Assembly: GCA_027482905.1 (NCBI GenBank)
Contig: JAIXVP010000137.1
Coordinates: 1 to 38,334, forward strand
Origin: Opitutaceae bacterium
Lineage (GTDB): Bacteria; Verrucomicrobiota; Verrucomicrobiia; Opitutales; Opitutaceae
DNA length: 38,334 nucleotides
Reading direction: 5' to 3'
Made by a program: the position numbers and the translations under genes. Below the pieces are notes generated by a model that did no database searches, was not told the origin of the DNA, and was given only the letters and a program-made list of their open reading frames with translations. This document shows, piece after piece, positions 1 to 7,665 of this stretch (position 1 is its first letter; the number at the start of each line of letters is the position of its first letter).

Positions 1-1197
1 AGGAGACGGAAGGGCGGGGCGGGGAGGAGGGGGCGGGGGGCGAACGGAGGAGCTAGGAGCTAGGAGCGAGGGGCTAGGAGTTGGCAGAGGGGAGCGGGGG
101 GGCTGAAGCGGGGGGCCGGGAGCGGGGATCGGGGAGCGCGGGACGAGGGGTGGGGAGCCGGGGGCGGGGGAGGGGAGGATGATTTCGGCGACGGGGGCGA
201 CGGGGGGGGCCTCGGTGCGGAGGAGGGCGAGGACGCTGCGGATGACGAACGAGCGCACTTGGGCGTCGGCGCGGAAGCGGACCTCGCGCTTGGCGGGGTG
301 CACATTCACGTCCACGGCGGCGGGGTCGAGGTCGAGGAAGACAAACGCGGCGGGGTGTCGGCCCTTCGGTAAAACCTCGTGGTAACTCTCGATCAGGCCG
401 TAGGCGAGGGTGCGGCTCTCGACCGGGCGGCGGTTGACGAAGGTGATGGTCTCGTGGCGGGTGGCGCGGCCGGGCGTGCCGGGGCGCGCGATCAGCCCGT
501 GGAGATGAAGGCCGCCCTCGCGGGCGTCAATCGGCATGAGGGTGTCAGCGAGCTGGCGGCCGAAGATCTCGGCGACGCGGTCGGCGAGGGCGGGGCAGGT
601 GGGGGAGCGGAAGATGGTGCGGCCGTCATCGATGAGAGTGAAGCCGCAGTGGGGGGCGGCGAGGGCGTGCAGGCGGACGGCGGCGACGATGTGGGCGGCC
701 TCGGTGGCGTCGGTCTTGAGGAACTTGCGGCGGGCGGGGACGGAGTTGAACAACTGCGCGACTTCGATGCGGGTGCCGCGGGGGCGGCCGTGGTCGCGCA
801 CGTGGACGAGGCGGCCGCCGTTCACGACGACCTCGGTGCCGGGGCCCTCGGCGGGGGCGGTCTGGAGGGTGAAGCGGGAGACGCTGGCGATGGAAGGCAG
901 GGCCTCGCCGCGGAAGCCGAGGGTCGCGAGGCGGTCGAGGTCGGCGGCCTCGCTGATCTTGCTGGTGGCGTGGCGTTCGAGGGCGAGGAGGGCGTCCTCG
1001 CGGTCCATGCCGGAGCCGTTGTCCTCGACCCGCATCAGGGCGCGGCCGCCGTGGGCGAACTCGACCTCGATGCGGGTGGCGCCGGCGTCGAGGGCGTTTT
1101 CCACCAGCTCCTTCACCACGGCGGCGGGGCGCTCCACCACCTCGCCGGCGGCGATCTGGTTGGCGACCCGGGCGGGGAGGATGCGGACCTTGGCCAC
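1..1197 (-). CDS. mutL: DNA mismatch repair protein MutL (N-terminal 399 codons, cut by window edge)
   Basis: MutL is the GHKL ATPase that links MutS mismatch recognition to downstream repair factors. The GTG at 1195-1197 gives the canonical beginning [20 protein letters not shown]. The GHKL motifs follow in order: the [11 protein letters not shown] helix near residue 35, DNGSGM, the HATSKI and [13 protein letters not shown]-lid region near residue 95, and the second-domain signature HPAKREVRF near residue 300. After that the protein turns into a Pro/Ser/Leu-rich linker of about 75 residues that is still open at position 1, so the C-terminal dimerisation domain lies outside the window. The linker is encoded by a degenerate 7-bp repeat (see 49-167). 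There is no Shine-Dalgarno before the GTG; instead a GGAGCNN repeat begins seven bases upstream. argH follows upstream on the same strand, 81 bp away. Identity is certain; only the 3' end is unknown. Confidence 0.96.
   Translation of the reverse strand, partial: MAKVRILPARVANQIAAGEVVERPAAVVKELVENALDAGATRIEVEFAHGGRALMRVEDNGSGMDREDALLALERHATSKISEAADLDRLATLGFRGEALPSIASVSRFTLQTAPAEGPGTEVVVNGGRLVHVRDHGRPRGTRIEVAQLFNSVPARRKFLKTDATEAAHIVAAVRLHALAAPHCGFTLIDDGRTIFRSPTCPALADRVAEIFGRQLADTLMPIDAREGGLHLHGLIARPGTPGRATRHETITFVNRRPVESRTLAYGLIESYHEVLPKGRHPAAFVFLDLDPAAVDVNVHPAKREVRFRADAQVRSFVIRSVLALLRTEAPPVAPVAEIILPSPAPGSPPLVPRSPIPAPGPPLQPPRSPLPTPSPSLLAPSSSVRPPPPPPRPALPSP
49..167. repeat. Degenerate 7-bp tandem repeat GGAGCNN inside mutL
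   Basis: Read on the plus strand from 49, units fall every 7 bases: GGAGCTA, GGAGCTA, GGAGCGA, GGGGCTA, GGAGTTG, then diverged units, with clear copies again at 91, 119, 133 and 154. About 17 units can be counted; the first three are nearly perfect. The array encodes the Pro/Ser-rich linker of MutL on the minus strand. Because 7 is not a multiple of 3, the protein repeats every 21 bases (seven residues) while the unit passes through all three codon phases, and no phase creates a stop. Confidence 0.8.
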
Positions 1198-1203
1198 GGA
1201 AAA

Positions 1204-1252
1204 GGAGCTAGGAGCAGGGAGCGAGGAGATGGGAGCGAGGAGCTAGGAGCCG
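1204..1252. repeat. Seven perfect-length GGAGCNN units between mutL and argH
   Basis: Seven consecutive 7-bp units, GGAGCTA, GGAGCAG, GGAGCGA, GGAGATG, GGAGCGA, GGAGCTA and GGAGCCG, fill 49 bp immediately upstream of the mutL start codon. The same unit occurs inside mutL (49-167) and, inverted, in the end of argH (1300-1334). On the mutL sense strand the array reads as CTCC-rich, so it offers no ribosome binding site. The array and its inverted copy could fold into a long imperfect hairpin spanning 1202-1335 (25 of 27 bases match over the outer part). Confidence 0.88.
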
Positions 1253-1278
1253 GGGGCCGGACCGGAGCGGGCGGGGCG

Positions 1279-2721
1279 TCAGGGCTTGGCTCGGCGCTTG
1301 GCTCCCGGCTCCTTGCTCCCTGCTCCCAGCTCCTTCCGCCAGCGGGCGGTTTGTTTTTTGATTTGGGCGGGGCCGGGCATGCCGGTGCCGCGGCGTTTGG
1401 CCATGGCGCGTTTCAGGTCGAAGACGGTGGCCCAATCGTCGCCGTAGCCGGCGTGGCATTTTTTCACATCGGCGGTGGCGAGCTGGTTGAGCGGCTTGGC
1501 CTGGGTCTCGGCGAGTTTCACGACCGCGCCGACGGCGTGGTGGGCTTCGCGGAAGGGCACGCCGCGCTCGACCAGGTAATCGGCGAGGTCGGTGGCGAGG
1601 AGGGCCGGGTCGGCGACGGCGGCGGCGCAGCGGGCGGGGTGGACGGCGATGCCGGCGAGGGTGCCGGCGAGGACCTCGGCGCAGATCGCGACGGTGTCGA
1701 AGGTGTCGAACACGGGCGGTTTGTCTTCCTGGAGGTCGCGGTTGTAGGTGAGGGGCAGGCCTTTCACCATGGTCACGAGGGCGGAGAGGTTGCCCGCGAG
1801 GCGGCCGGATTTGCCGCGCAGGAGTTCGCAGGAGTCGGGGTTTTTCTTCTGCGGCATGAGGGACGAGCCGGTGCAGAAGGCGTCGGGCAGCTCGATGAAT
1901 TTGAACTCGGCGGACGACCACAGGATGAGGTCTTCGGCGATGCGGGAGGCGTGCAGCCCGAACATGGCGCCGGCGGCGGCGAATTCGAGGAACAGGTCGC
2001 GGTCGGCGACGGTGTCCATCGAGTTCTGGGTGACGCGGGGGCGGCCCTTTTCGTCGACGAAGCCGAGCTGGACGGCGGTGAACTCGCGGTCGATGGGCAG
2101 GGTGGTGCCGGCGATGGCGCCGGCGCCGAGCGGGCACCAGTTGGCGTGTTTGGCGACGGCGGCGAAGCGGGAGTGGTCGCGTTCGAGCATCTCCAGCCAG
2201 GCGAAGAGGTGGTGGGCGAGGAAGACGGGCTGGGCGCGCTGGAGGTGGGTGTAGCCGGGGATGAGCACGTGGCCGTCGCGCGCGGCGAGGTCGAGCAGGG
2301 CGTGCTGGGCGGCGCGGAGGCGGGCCTGGAGCTCGGCGCAGGCCCATTTGAACCACAGGCGCATGTCGGTGGCGACCTGGTCGTTCCGGGAGCGGGCGGT
2401 GTGGAGTTTGGCGGCGGCGGGCACTTTTTTGGTGAGGGCCTGCTCGATGTTCATGTGGACGTCCTCGAGCTGGGTGCTCCAGGTGAACTTGTCCGCCGCG
2501 ATCTCGGCGAGGATGGCGTCGAGGCCGGCGTGGATGGCGTCGCGTTCCTTGGCGGTGATCAGGCCGACGTGGGCGAGCATGGCGGAGTGGGCCTTGCTGC
2601 CGGCGATGTCGAAGGGGGCGAGGCGCCGGTCGAAGGACACGGACTCGCTGAAGCGGAGCATGAGGTCGGCGGGGCCGGAGGAGAAGCGGCCGCCCCAGGA
2701 GGCTTGGGAGGATTTAGCCAT
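1279..2721 (-). CDS. argH: Argininosuccinate lyase
   Basis: ArgH splits argininosuccinate into arginine and fumarate, the last step of arginine synthesis, as a cytoplasmic tetramer of the fumarase/aspartase superfamily. The ATG at 2719-2721 gives [20 protein letters not shown], matching the usual N-terminal WGGRF signature; the frame stays open for another 185 codons upstream, but that part has no family resemblance. Also visible are [13 protein letters not shown] (family TxRSRNDQ region), HLQRAQPV, and the superfamily signature [12 protein letters not shown] around residue 280. The protein has 480 residues, slightly more than usual, because the final ~18 residues are an Ala/Gly/Lys-rich tail encoded by a 7-bp repeat. 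It is followed by mutL on the same strand. Identity is secure. Confidence 0.97.
   Translation of the reverse strand: MAKSSQASWGGRFSSGPADLMLRFSESVSFDRRLAPFDIAGSKAHSAMLAHVGLITAKERDAIHAGLDAILAEIAADKFTWSTQLEDVHMNIEQALTKKVPAAAKLHTARSRNDQVATDMRLWFKWACAELQARLRAAQHALLDLAARDGHVLIPGYTHLQRAQPVFLAHHLFAWLEMLERDHSRFAAVAKHANWCPLGAGAIAGTTLPIDREFTAVQLGFVDEKGRPRVTQNSMDTVADRDLFLEFAAAGAMFGLHASRIAEDLILWSSAEFKFIELPDAFCTGSSLMPQKKNPDSCELLRGKSGRLAGNLSALVTMVKGLPLTYNRDLQEDKPPVFDTFDTVAICAEVLAGTLAGIAVHPARCAAAVADPALLATDLADYLVERGVPFREAHHAVGAVVKLAETQAKPLNQLATADVKKCHAGYGDDWATVFDLKRAMAKRRGTGMPGPAQIKKQTARWRKELGAGSKEPGAKRRAKP
1300..1334. repeat. Inverted copy of the 7-bp repeat (five NNGCTCC units) in the argH 3' end
   Basis: Five consecutive units, GGCTCCC, GGCTCCT, TGCTCCC, TGCTCCC and AGCTCCT, are the reverse complement of the GGAGCNN unit. 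They lie inside the argH reading frame and encode its last residues ([12 protein letters not shown] and following). Together with 1204-1252 they form an inverted repeat that could act as a transcriptional stop or slow point after argH. Confidence 0.85.
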
Positions 2722-3309
2722 GGTGTTCGGGAAGGGGGCCGAGCACACGGCGGGGCGGGGGCCCGGGCAACGCGAAAGGGCGCGCGGCGAAAACCGGGGT
2801 GCGGGGAGTCTCGCCGGGCGGGACGACGCCGGTCGCGGGATGGCGCGGGTGGGGCGATGCGAGCCACTCGATCGCGTGCGGGCGGTGTGCGAGACGTGGG
2901 CGAAAGGGCGATTGGGGTGCGAAGGTCCGAGACATCGTTTTACATTACGATTAGGCGCACAAATCTCCCTTGCGCCTACGACCGGGCTTGCTTCGCGAGA
3001 CGAATACTCTCTTCGTGATTCCGCGTAGTAAAGCCTTGCTTCGCCAACCACCCGAGAACACCGCCGACCCACACATTCCTTTCGCGTAGCGTCGTCTGCC
3101 GTCCCCAACGAAACCTGGAAATGTTCGAGGACCAAAGAAGCGCGTTCGATCTGCGCCCCGACCTGGGGCGCATCGAAAGCGTCTTCTTTTGAGGCTCTTC
3201 TAGGTGCCTGTTGGGGAACGTAAGTAAGTAAATCCCTCATTTGTGCCCGAATTTTCCCGCGGACCGACACCCGCAAGTGATCGCTTCCCCTTTTCCAGCT
3301 TTCCAGATC
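2722..3309. other. Divergent intergenic region, possibly with gene remnants
   Basis: This 588-bp stretch separates argH (minus) from the exported gene at 3310 (plus), so it should carry both promoters. About 2930-3230 has clearly lower G+C than the rest of the window. Two minus-strand frames stay open here: one runs into argH from 3276, another covers 2976-3173 and ends in a protein-like stretch ([19 protein letters not shown]). I recognise no family and see no convincing -35/-10 pair. It may be a decayed gene or simply a regulatory spacer. Confidence 0.4.
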
Positions 3310-4086
3310 ATGCCTTCACGACCAGCACCCAGACTCGGTAGCGTATTGCGCTCCTTTCGAGGCCCCGCCGCCGCCCTTGCCCTCGCCGCTCCCGCCTTGG
3401 CCGACGATGCCACGCCCGCGTCGCCCCAACCTGCTGTCATCCCCGGTGAAATCGGCCGCACCGTGATCGACCATGGCGACCACCGCACCATCATCATCGA
3501 AATGGTGCCCGGCGCGCCCGTGCCCCCTCCGCCGCCAGCAATTACTGAACCTGTCCAGCCGCCGGCGGTGCTGAAGGCGGCCCCGGCCGACTTGGAAGAT
3601 AAACCCAGCCACGCGCTGTTTTGGACCATCACGGTCTATCCCGGCCCCTGCTCCGTCATCGAGGGCCGCACCGCCGACCAGCGGCCCTGGCGCGCGGTCT
3701 CGAACATCGATTTCCGCCTCTTCCGCCAGGTCTCCTCCTTCGCGACCTCTCGCGCCGCCTACGACTGGTTTCCCGCCATTGGCGACGGCGAGGTCGACGC
3801 CCCCGAGCGCCAGACCCTCGCCGCCGCCGGAGTAGATGCCGGTCCGGCCGCCTACCTCCTCGACCCCGCCGGCCGGAGCGCCGAGGTGATCGACGCCCTC
3901 GATTATCTCCACGCCTTCTATGACGCGAACCACGCCGCCTTGCTCGCCGAGACCACGCGTATCCGGGCCGAAAACGACCGCCGCGAACGCGAGCTGCGCG
4001 AAAACCCGCCGCGCAAGGCCGACAACATCGTGCGCGTCTCCGATTCCAACCTCCTTCGCGACCTCCAGCTCGCTCCCGCCAAGTGA
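3310..4086 (+). CDS. Exported protein of unknown function
   Basis: I do not recognise a family. The frame is open from 3241, but the ATG at 3310 gives a convincing export signal: basic [18 protein letters not shown], then [13 protein letters not shown] with cleavage likely after ALA. The mature part begins with a Pro-rich region (residues ~35-90), continues with a globular domain containing [16 protein letters not shown] and [16 protein letters not shown], and ends in a charged helix ([13 protein letters not shown]). It has a single Cys. The length is 258 residues. Its TGA overlaps the GTG start of the next gene (GTGA), so the two are probably translationally coupled. As first gene of the 3310-7033 set it likely works with the two exported proteins that follow. 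Confidence 0.75.
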   Translation: MPSRPAPRLGSVLRSFRGPAAALALAAPALADDATPASPQPAVIPGEIGRTVIDHGDHRTIIIEMVPGAPVPPPPPAITEPVQPPAVLKAAPADLEDKPSHALFWTITVYPGPCSVIEGRTADQRPWRAVSNIDFRLFRQVSSFATSRAAYDWFPAIGDGEVDAPERQTLAAAGVDAGPAAYLLDPAGRSAEVIDALDYLHAFYDANHAALLAETTRIRAENDRRERELRENPPRKADNIVRVSDSNLLRDLQLAPAK

Positions 4087-6221
4087 AAACCTTCGCCCTC
4101 GCCCTTCTCGCCCTCGCCACCGTCGGCGGGCTCTTTGCCCAGCCTCAGCTCAACTACCTTTCCCTGAGCGAAGGTCTGACCCTCACCCACGACCCCGGCC
4201 CGCCGGAGAACCCTAACCCTCAGTCCTACCGGGTGGATTGGTGGACGCATTCCGGCCGGGTTTATTATTTGGAAGGCACCGACGATCTCGAAAACGGCAC
4301 CTGGTCCAACCTCCTGAACTATTTTCCCGGCTACTTTGTCGGCGACTTCCAGAGCACGCTACAAATGTCCTTCACCGCCCCGCGCTACTTCATTCGGCTG
4401 CGTTATGTCGAAGGTCGTCGCGTAGAATATTTGTTTGAGAGTTACTTCGCCGACACCGACCACGACGGGGTGGGCGATTACTTTGAAATGTCCGGCATTC
4501 CCCCCACCCATCCGCTTGAGTCCCGTGACGTCGATACCGACGACCTTCCCGACGATTGGGAGCGACGAATTTTTTGGTCTCAACCGCCGCCCGAGAACAC
4601 GGATACAGACCCGAACAACGACGTCACACCCCTCCATCTTGGCCCGACCGATATCGTGGATGCCAACGTCACGCCCAATCTAACCGCCTACCAACGCTTC
4701 AAGCAGGATTGGGTGAAGGGCCTCTGTATCGAATATGGAGGTGAGTTTTTCTCCTATTTTCGCACACTGGGGGATGCATTACCCACGCTACTATTCACTG
4801 GCGATCAGGATGGCTGGATTCGCCTCACCTACGCCGACGCCGATTTAAACACCGTCGCCAGCCTCGAGGTTTTCCCCCGCGCCTCGTTCTTACTCTTTTT
4901 GGGGAATGATCCTGTGGCTATCCAAGCCCAGCCCCGCGCGCTCTATACTTACGTTACCAACGCGGACCCGACCTTGTGCGGATACTCGTTCTCGGCCACC
5001 CCCGGCTACGAGTTGATCCAAGACCCCGAAACCGGAGCCCATTTGCTCGGGCCGCCCGATGGTAGGCCCGCTCCGCGCGACCTCTTGCGCTCCATCGACA
5101 CCATGCTTTGGCCGTCCAATGCCGTGCGTCCTACCGGCGCGACTCACCCCTTGCCCTTCCGGCGCGCCCAAGTATCGACCCCGGCTGGCCCGGTCGCCCG
5201 CCGTTTACCCGCCTCGCTCGCCATCACTAGCCTGCCCGTGACCGTGATCGGTCGAGATCGCTTTCCGGTCGTGCTCCGCGACTGCCCTTCGCATTCCCAA
5301 GTCATCGTTGCCTGCCGCTATTTCCCGGATTTTAACGAACAATTTATAACGGCCCCGGGCCGGCGTATCGTCGAGCAAGTGGCCGAGTCCGAGGATTTGA
5401 TTAATCCTGTGGTGCGGTCCCTCGATGCCGATGGTCTGCCGCAGGCTTTGGCAGCCCCAGATATCTACCCTTCGGCGACGCTATCCATGTTCCGCAGCCC
5501 GCTCACCTTCGCGCGGTGGTATCGGGATAAATCGGCGCAGGGGTATGTGATGCAGGGTATCAGCGGGCCATTTACGCCGCCCGATCAGGAAATTGTCTAC
5601 AGTTCAGGTTTATACAGCGGTGCCGATGGCTTTTATCCGCATCGCGACGACGTGAATGAAATGGGGAAGTTCACCACCGAGCTTCATTGCCGTATGAATT
5701 ACACGCCGGATACAAAGCTCTATCTTGGCTCAAACGACGACTGCTGGGTCTATGTGAATGGCAAGCTCGTCAATGATTTAGACTTGGGCGGAATACCACC
5801 TACTGAATCCAATACGTCCACCTACCAGCGAGAGGTCACTTTTTCCAATATTCGCTCGCAACTGGAATTGGCAGAAGAAACAGGTGCTTGTCGCTTGGAT
5901 GTTTTTCATGCTGATCGCTTTTCTCAAATCAGCGATGTATCGCGTCCTCGCTCCCAGCTTCGCGTGCTCTCTACCACTGGCCTGCTCCCGATTTATTTTT
6001 ATCAAGTTGTGGCCGAGTGTTCCACTTCCCAGCCGCTGACTTATTCATTGTCCGCTCCAACTCTGGCAGGCATGACAATCTCCTCCACGACCGGGAAGAT
6101 TTTGTGGGACTTATACGCCACTCCGGCGGTCGCTCCCGGCACCTACCCGGTGACGGTTCAAGTCACCGATCCACTCGGCAATTCCGATACCCAGACCTTT
6201 AACCTCACCGTCCTCGATTGA
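4083..6221 (+). CDS. Exported protein with TSP3-like repeats, fibro-slime/PA14-like domain and Ig-like C-terminus
   Basis: A 712-residue exported protein starting at GTG 4083, overlapping the previous stop codon by four bases. The signal peptide is [20 protein letters not shown]. Residues ~50-110 form the 'RVDWWTHSGRVYYLEGTDDL' unit common in verrucomicrobial surface proteins. Residues ~122-165 hold Asp-rich calcium-binding TSP3/EF-hand-like loops (DTDHDGVGDYFE, DVDTDDLPDDWE). Residues ~514-635 resemble the fibro-slime/PA14 fold: a GKFTTELHCRMNYTPDTKLY strand followed by SNDDCWVYVNGKLVNDLDLG. The last ~70 residues match putative Ig domains (SLSAPTLAGMTISSTTGKI...PVTVQVTDPLGN). The fold suggests carbohydrate or cell-surface binding. 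Base composition is lower in G+C than neighbours, most visibly at 4700-6200. The exact role is unknown. Confidence 0.85.
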   Translation: MKTFALALLALATVGGLFAQPQLNYLSLSEGLTLTHDPGPPENPNPQSYRVDWWTHSGRVYYLEGTDDLENGTWSNLLNYFPGYFVGDFQSTLQMSFTAPRYFIRLRYVEGRRVEYLFESYFADTDHDGVGDYFEMSGIPPTHPLESRDVDTDDLPDDWERRIFWSQPPPENTDTDPNNDVTPLHLGPTDIVDANVTPNLTAYQRFKQDWVKGLCIEYGGEFFSYFRTLGDALPTLLFTGDQDGWIRLTYADADLNTVASLEVFPRASFLLFLGNDPVAIQAQPRALYTYVTNADPTLCGYSFSATPGYELIQDPETGAHLLGPPDGRPAPRDLLRSIDTMLWPSNAVRPTGATHPLPFRRAQVSTPAGPVARRLPASLAITSLPVTVIGRDRFPVVLRDCPSHSQVIVACRYFPDFNEQFITAPGRRIVEQVAESEDLINPVVRSLDADGLPQALAAPDIYPSATLSMFRSPLTFARWYRDKSAQGYVMQGISGPFTPPDQEIVYSSGLYSGADGFYPHRDDVNEMGKFTTELHCRMNYTPDTKLYLGSNDDCWVYVNGKLVNDLDLGGIPPTESNTSTYQREVTFSNIRSQLELAEETGACRLDVFHADRFSQISDVSRPRSQLRVLSTTGLLPIYFYQVVAECSTSQPLTYSLSAPTLAGMTISSTTGKILWDLYATPAVAPGTYPVTVQVTDPLGNSDTQTFNLTVLD

Positions 6222-6229
6222 AAACCGAT

Positions 6230-7033
6230 ATGAAAACCAACTTCGTAATTTTTTTAAGTCTTGTTGCTTCGACCGTTGACGCGCAGATCGAAATTGTAGA
6301 ATCCGCCGCCAATGTAAACCAAACCGCCCTCTCTGGCGTTTATACTCAAGATTTCGATTCACTTACTGGAACGGGTAGTTGGTGGACAGAAAACAGCACC
6401 CTTCGCGGCTGGTATGCTACCGAAGAAACCTTGGGAATAGGCACTGGCTCAGGGCAAGGTGTGAGCAGCATAGGATACGCCGGTGGGCAAGGAGATCGTG
6501 CCCTCGGCGCTAAAGGGGGGGATGGCCGCACCGAGCTTTTCGCTGTGCGCTTCGCCAACGCGACCTCCCTCACGCTGACGGGGCTGTCCGTCTCCTTCGA
6601 CGGAGAGCAATGGTATCGCAATCCTTCCATAACCCCCCGGTCCTCCACCCTCCGTTTTGAATATCAGATTTTCGACGCGGGTGCTGGTTATGAATACAAA
6701 TCGACCGGCTGGGTTTCCGTTCCCGCCCTCGACTTCATCTCGCCCAACGCGGCCCTCACCACCGCTGCGAATCTGGATGGTAACGCCCCGGAAAACCGTG
6801 TGCGCGACATCCAGGCCTTGATCGAGGGCGTCAGCATCGCCCCCACCCAGGAAATCTGGCTGCGCTGGGTATCCTACGGCGTCGCCCTCGGCGTCCCCGT
6901 CCACGGCCTCGGCATCGACAATCTCAGCGTCTCTTTCGCCACCGCCATCCCCGAGCCCGCCGCCTTCGCCTGCCTCGCCGGCCTCGGTGCCTTGGGGGTG
7001 GGTTTCAGTCGCCGGCGGACACGGCACAGCTGA
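6230..7033 (+). CDS. PEP-CTERM sorting-domain protein
   Basis: A 267-residue exported protein. It begins with a signal peptide (MKTNFVIFLSLVASTVDAQ) and ends with a classic PEP-CTERM tail: the IPEPAAFA motif, a hydrophobic segment ACLAGLGALGVGF and the basic end SRRRTRHS. In known systems this tail is recognised by an exosortase (EpsH/XrtA type) at the inner membrane, and the protein is released or linked to exopolysaccharide. The middle is a beta-rich domain with QDFDSLTGTG near residue 43 and a later FATAIPEP junction; the 'F..L...G' opening is common in PEP-CTERM cargo. A TTG at 6218 overlapping the previous stop is an alternative start; I prefer ATG 6230, which begins the signal peptide. 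The matching exosortase is not in this window. Confidence 0.88.
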   Translation: MKTNFVIFLSLVASTVDAQIEIVESAANVNQTALSGVYTQDFDSLTGTGSWWTENSTLRGWYATEETLGIGTGSGQGVSSIGYAGGQGDRALGAKGGDGRTELFAVRFANATSLTLTGLSVSFDGEQWYRNPSITPRSSTLRFEYQIFDAGAGYEYKSTGWVSVPALDFISPNAALTTAANLDGNAPENRVRDIQALIEGVSIAPTQEIWLRWVSYGVALGVPVHGLGIDNLSVSFATAIPEPAAFACLAGLGALGVGFSRRRTRHS

Positions 7034-7036
7034 ATT

Positions 7037-7068
7037 CTCCCCCGTCCTAGGCCGGTCCGGGACGGGAG
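7037..7068. terminator. Possible bidirectional terminator hairpin
   Basis: Between two convergent genes (ending at 7033 and 7077) CTCCCCCGTCC at 7037 pairs with GGACGGGAG at 7060, with a two-base bulge and a 12-base GGCC-containing loop. There is no clear T-run, so termination is inferred from position and stem strength only. Confidence 0.4.
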
Positions 7069-7076
7069 TTAGCGAC

Positions 7077-7466
7077 TCAGAGGTCGATGGCGGCGGTGTG
7101 GACCACGCCCAGGCCTTCGGCGTCGAAGCTCACCCAGGCGAGCCAGGGGTGGCCGTCGGCGCCGCGGTAGACGAAGACGAGCAGGTTTTCGTCGCCGTCG
7201 AAAAAGATCTCCGAGGCGGCGGCGAAAAAGCCGGGGAACTCCGAAAGGGTGGTGCCGACGGGGAGGTTGCGTTCCAGCCAGGCGGCGGCGGCCTCGGCGT
7301 CGGGCTGGTTGGCCAGTTCGACGGCGAGGAGCGAGGCCGGCGCGGTGGCGGCCTCGCTGGGGCGGGCGGCGGGGACGGGCGCGGCGGCCGAGAAATCGGG
7401 GCTGAAGGCGACCCCGCACAGGGCCAGGGCGGCGTGGGGCAGGCGGAAAGCGGGGCGCGTGACCAT
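7077..7466 (-). CDS. Small protein of unknown function, possibly exported
   Basis: A 129-residue frame starting at ATG 7466. The N-terminus MVTRPAFRLPHAALALCGVAF is weakly signal-peptide-like, followed by an Ala/Pro-rich linker (residues ~28-48). The rest reads as a small alpha/beta domain: an Ala-rich helix with AAAAWLERNLPVG, then LSEFPGFFAAASEIFFDGDE and strands LLVFVYRG and PWLAWVSFDAEGLGVV. I recognise no family. An earlier ATG at 7577 would add 37 residues of low protein character that overlap a palindromic repeat, so I reject it. The gene lies downstream of the glutaminase fusion on the same strand, about 200 bp away. The choice of strand is supported by the ordered hydrophobic pattern at the C-terminus. 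Confidence 0.6.
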   Translation of the reverse strand: MVTRPAFRLPHAALALCGVAFSPDFSAAAPVPAARPSEAATAPASLLAVELANQPDAEAAAAWLERNLPVGTTLSEFPGFFAAASEIFFDGDENLLVFVYRGADGHPWLAWVSFDAEGLGVVHTAAIDL

Positions 7467-7569
7467 CCGACTTGGGACGCCGGCCGGGTGGAAAGGTTTC
7501 GTGAAAGTTTTCGCGGCGGGCGGGAGGCTTGGAACGACTTCGCTATCCCAAACCAACCAAGCCGAGGAG

Positions 7570-7640
7570 GGCCGCAAAAAGTCACAAAAGGCGCAAAAAG
7601 ATGGCCGTGGTTTTTGCGATTTCTGCGCCTTCTTGCGGCC
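7570..7640. repeat. A-rich imperfect palindrome (REP-like) between genes
   Basis: The 71-bp element opens with GGCCGCAAAAAG and closes with CTTCTTGCGGCC. Inside, GGCGCAAAAAG and TTTTTGCG / TGCGCC give further pairing, so one strand is made of GCAAAAAG-type words and the other of their complements. It sits downstream of the glutaminase fusion stop (7666) and before the small gene at 7466. Similar A-rich words appear between other genes (10080-10120, 36527-36560). It could serve as terminator or as a dispersed REP-like element. Confidence 0.6.
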
Positions 7641-7665
7641 AATTTCTGGAGTCTAGCGAGAAGGC

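Noticed and set aside
49-1334. CRISPR array at the GGAGCNN repeats
   Set aside because: Units are 7 bp with no spacers, and there are no cas genes.
379-3018. Long plus-strand open frame (879 codons) across mutL and argH
   Set aside because: It is extremely Gly/Ala/Val/Glu-rich and lies antisense to two genes with clear family motifs; a high-G+C shadow.
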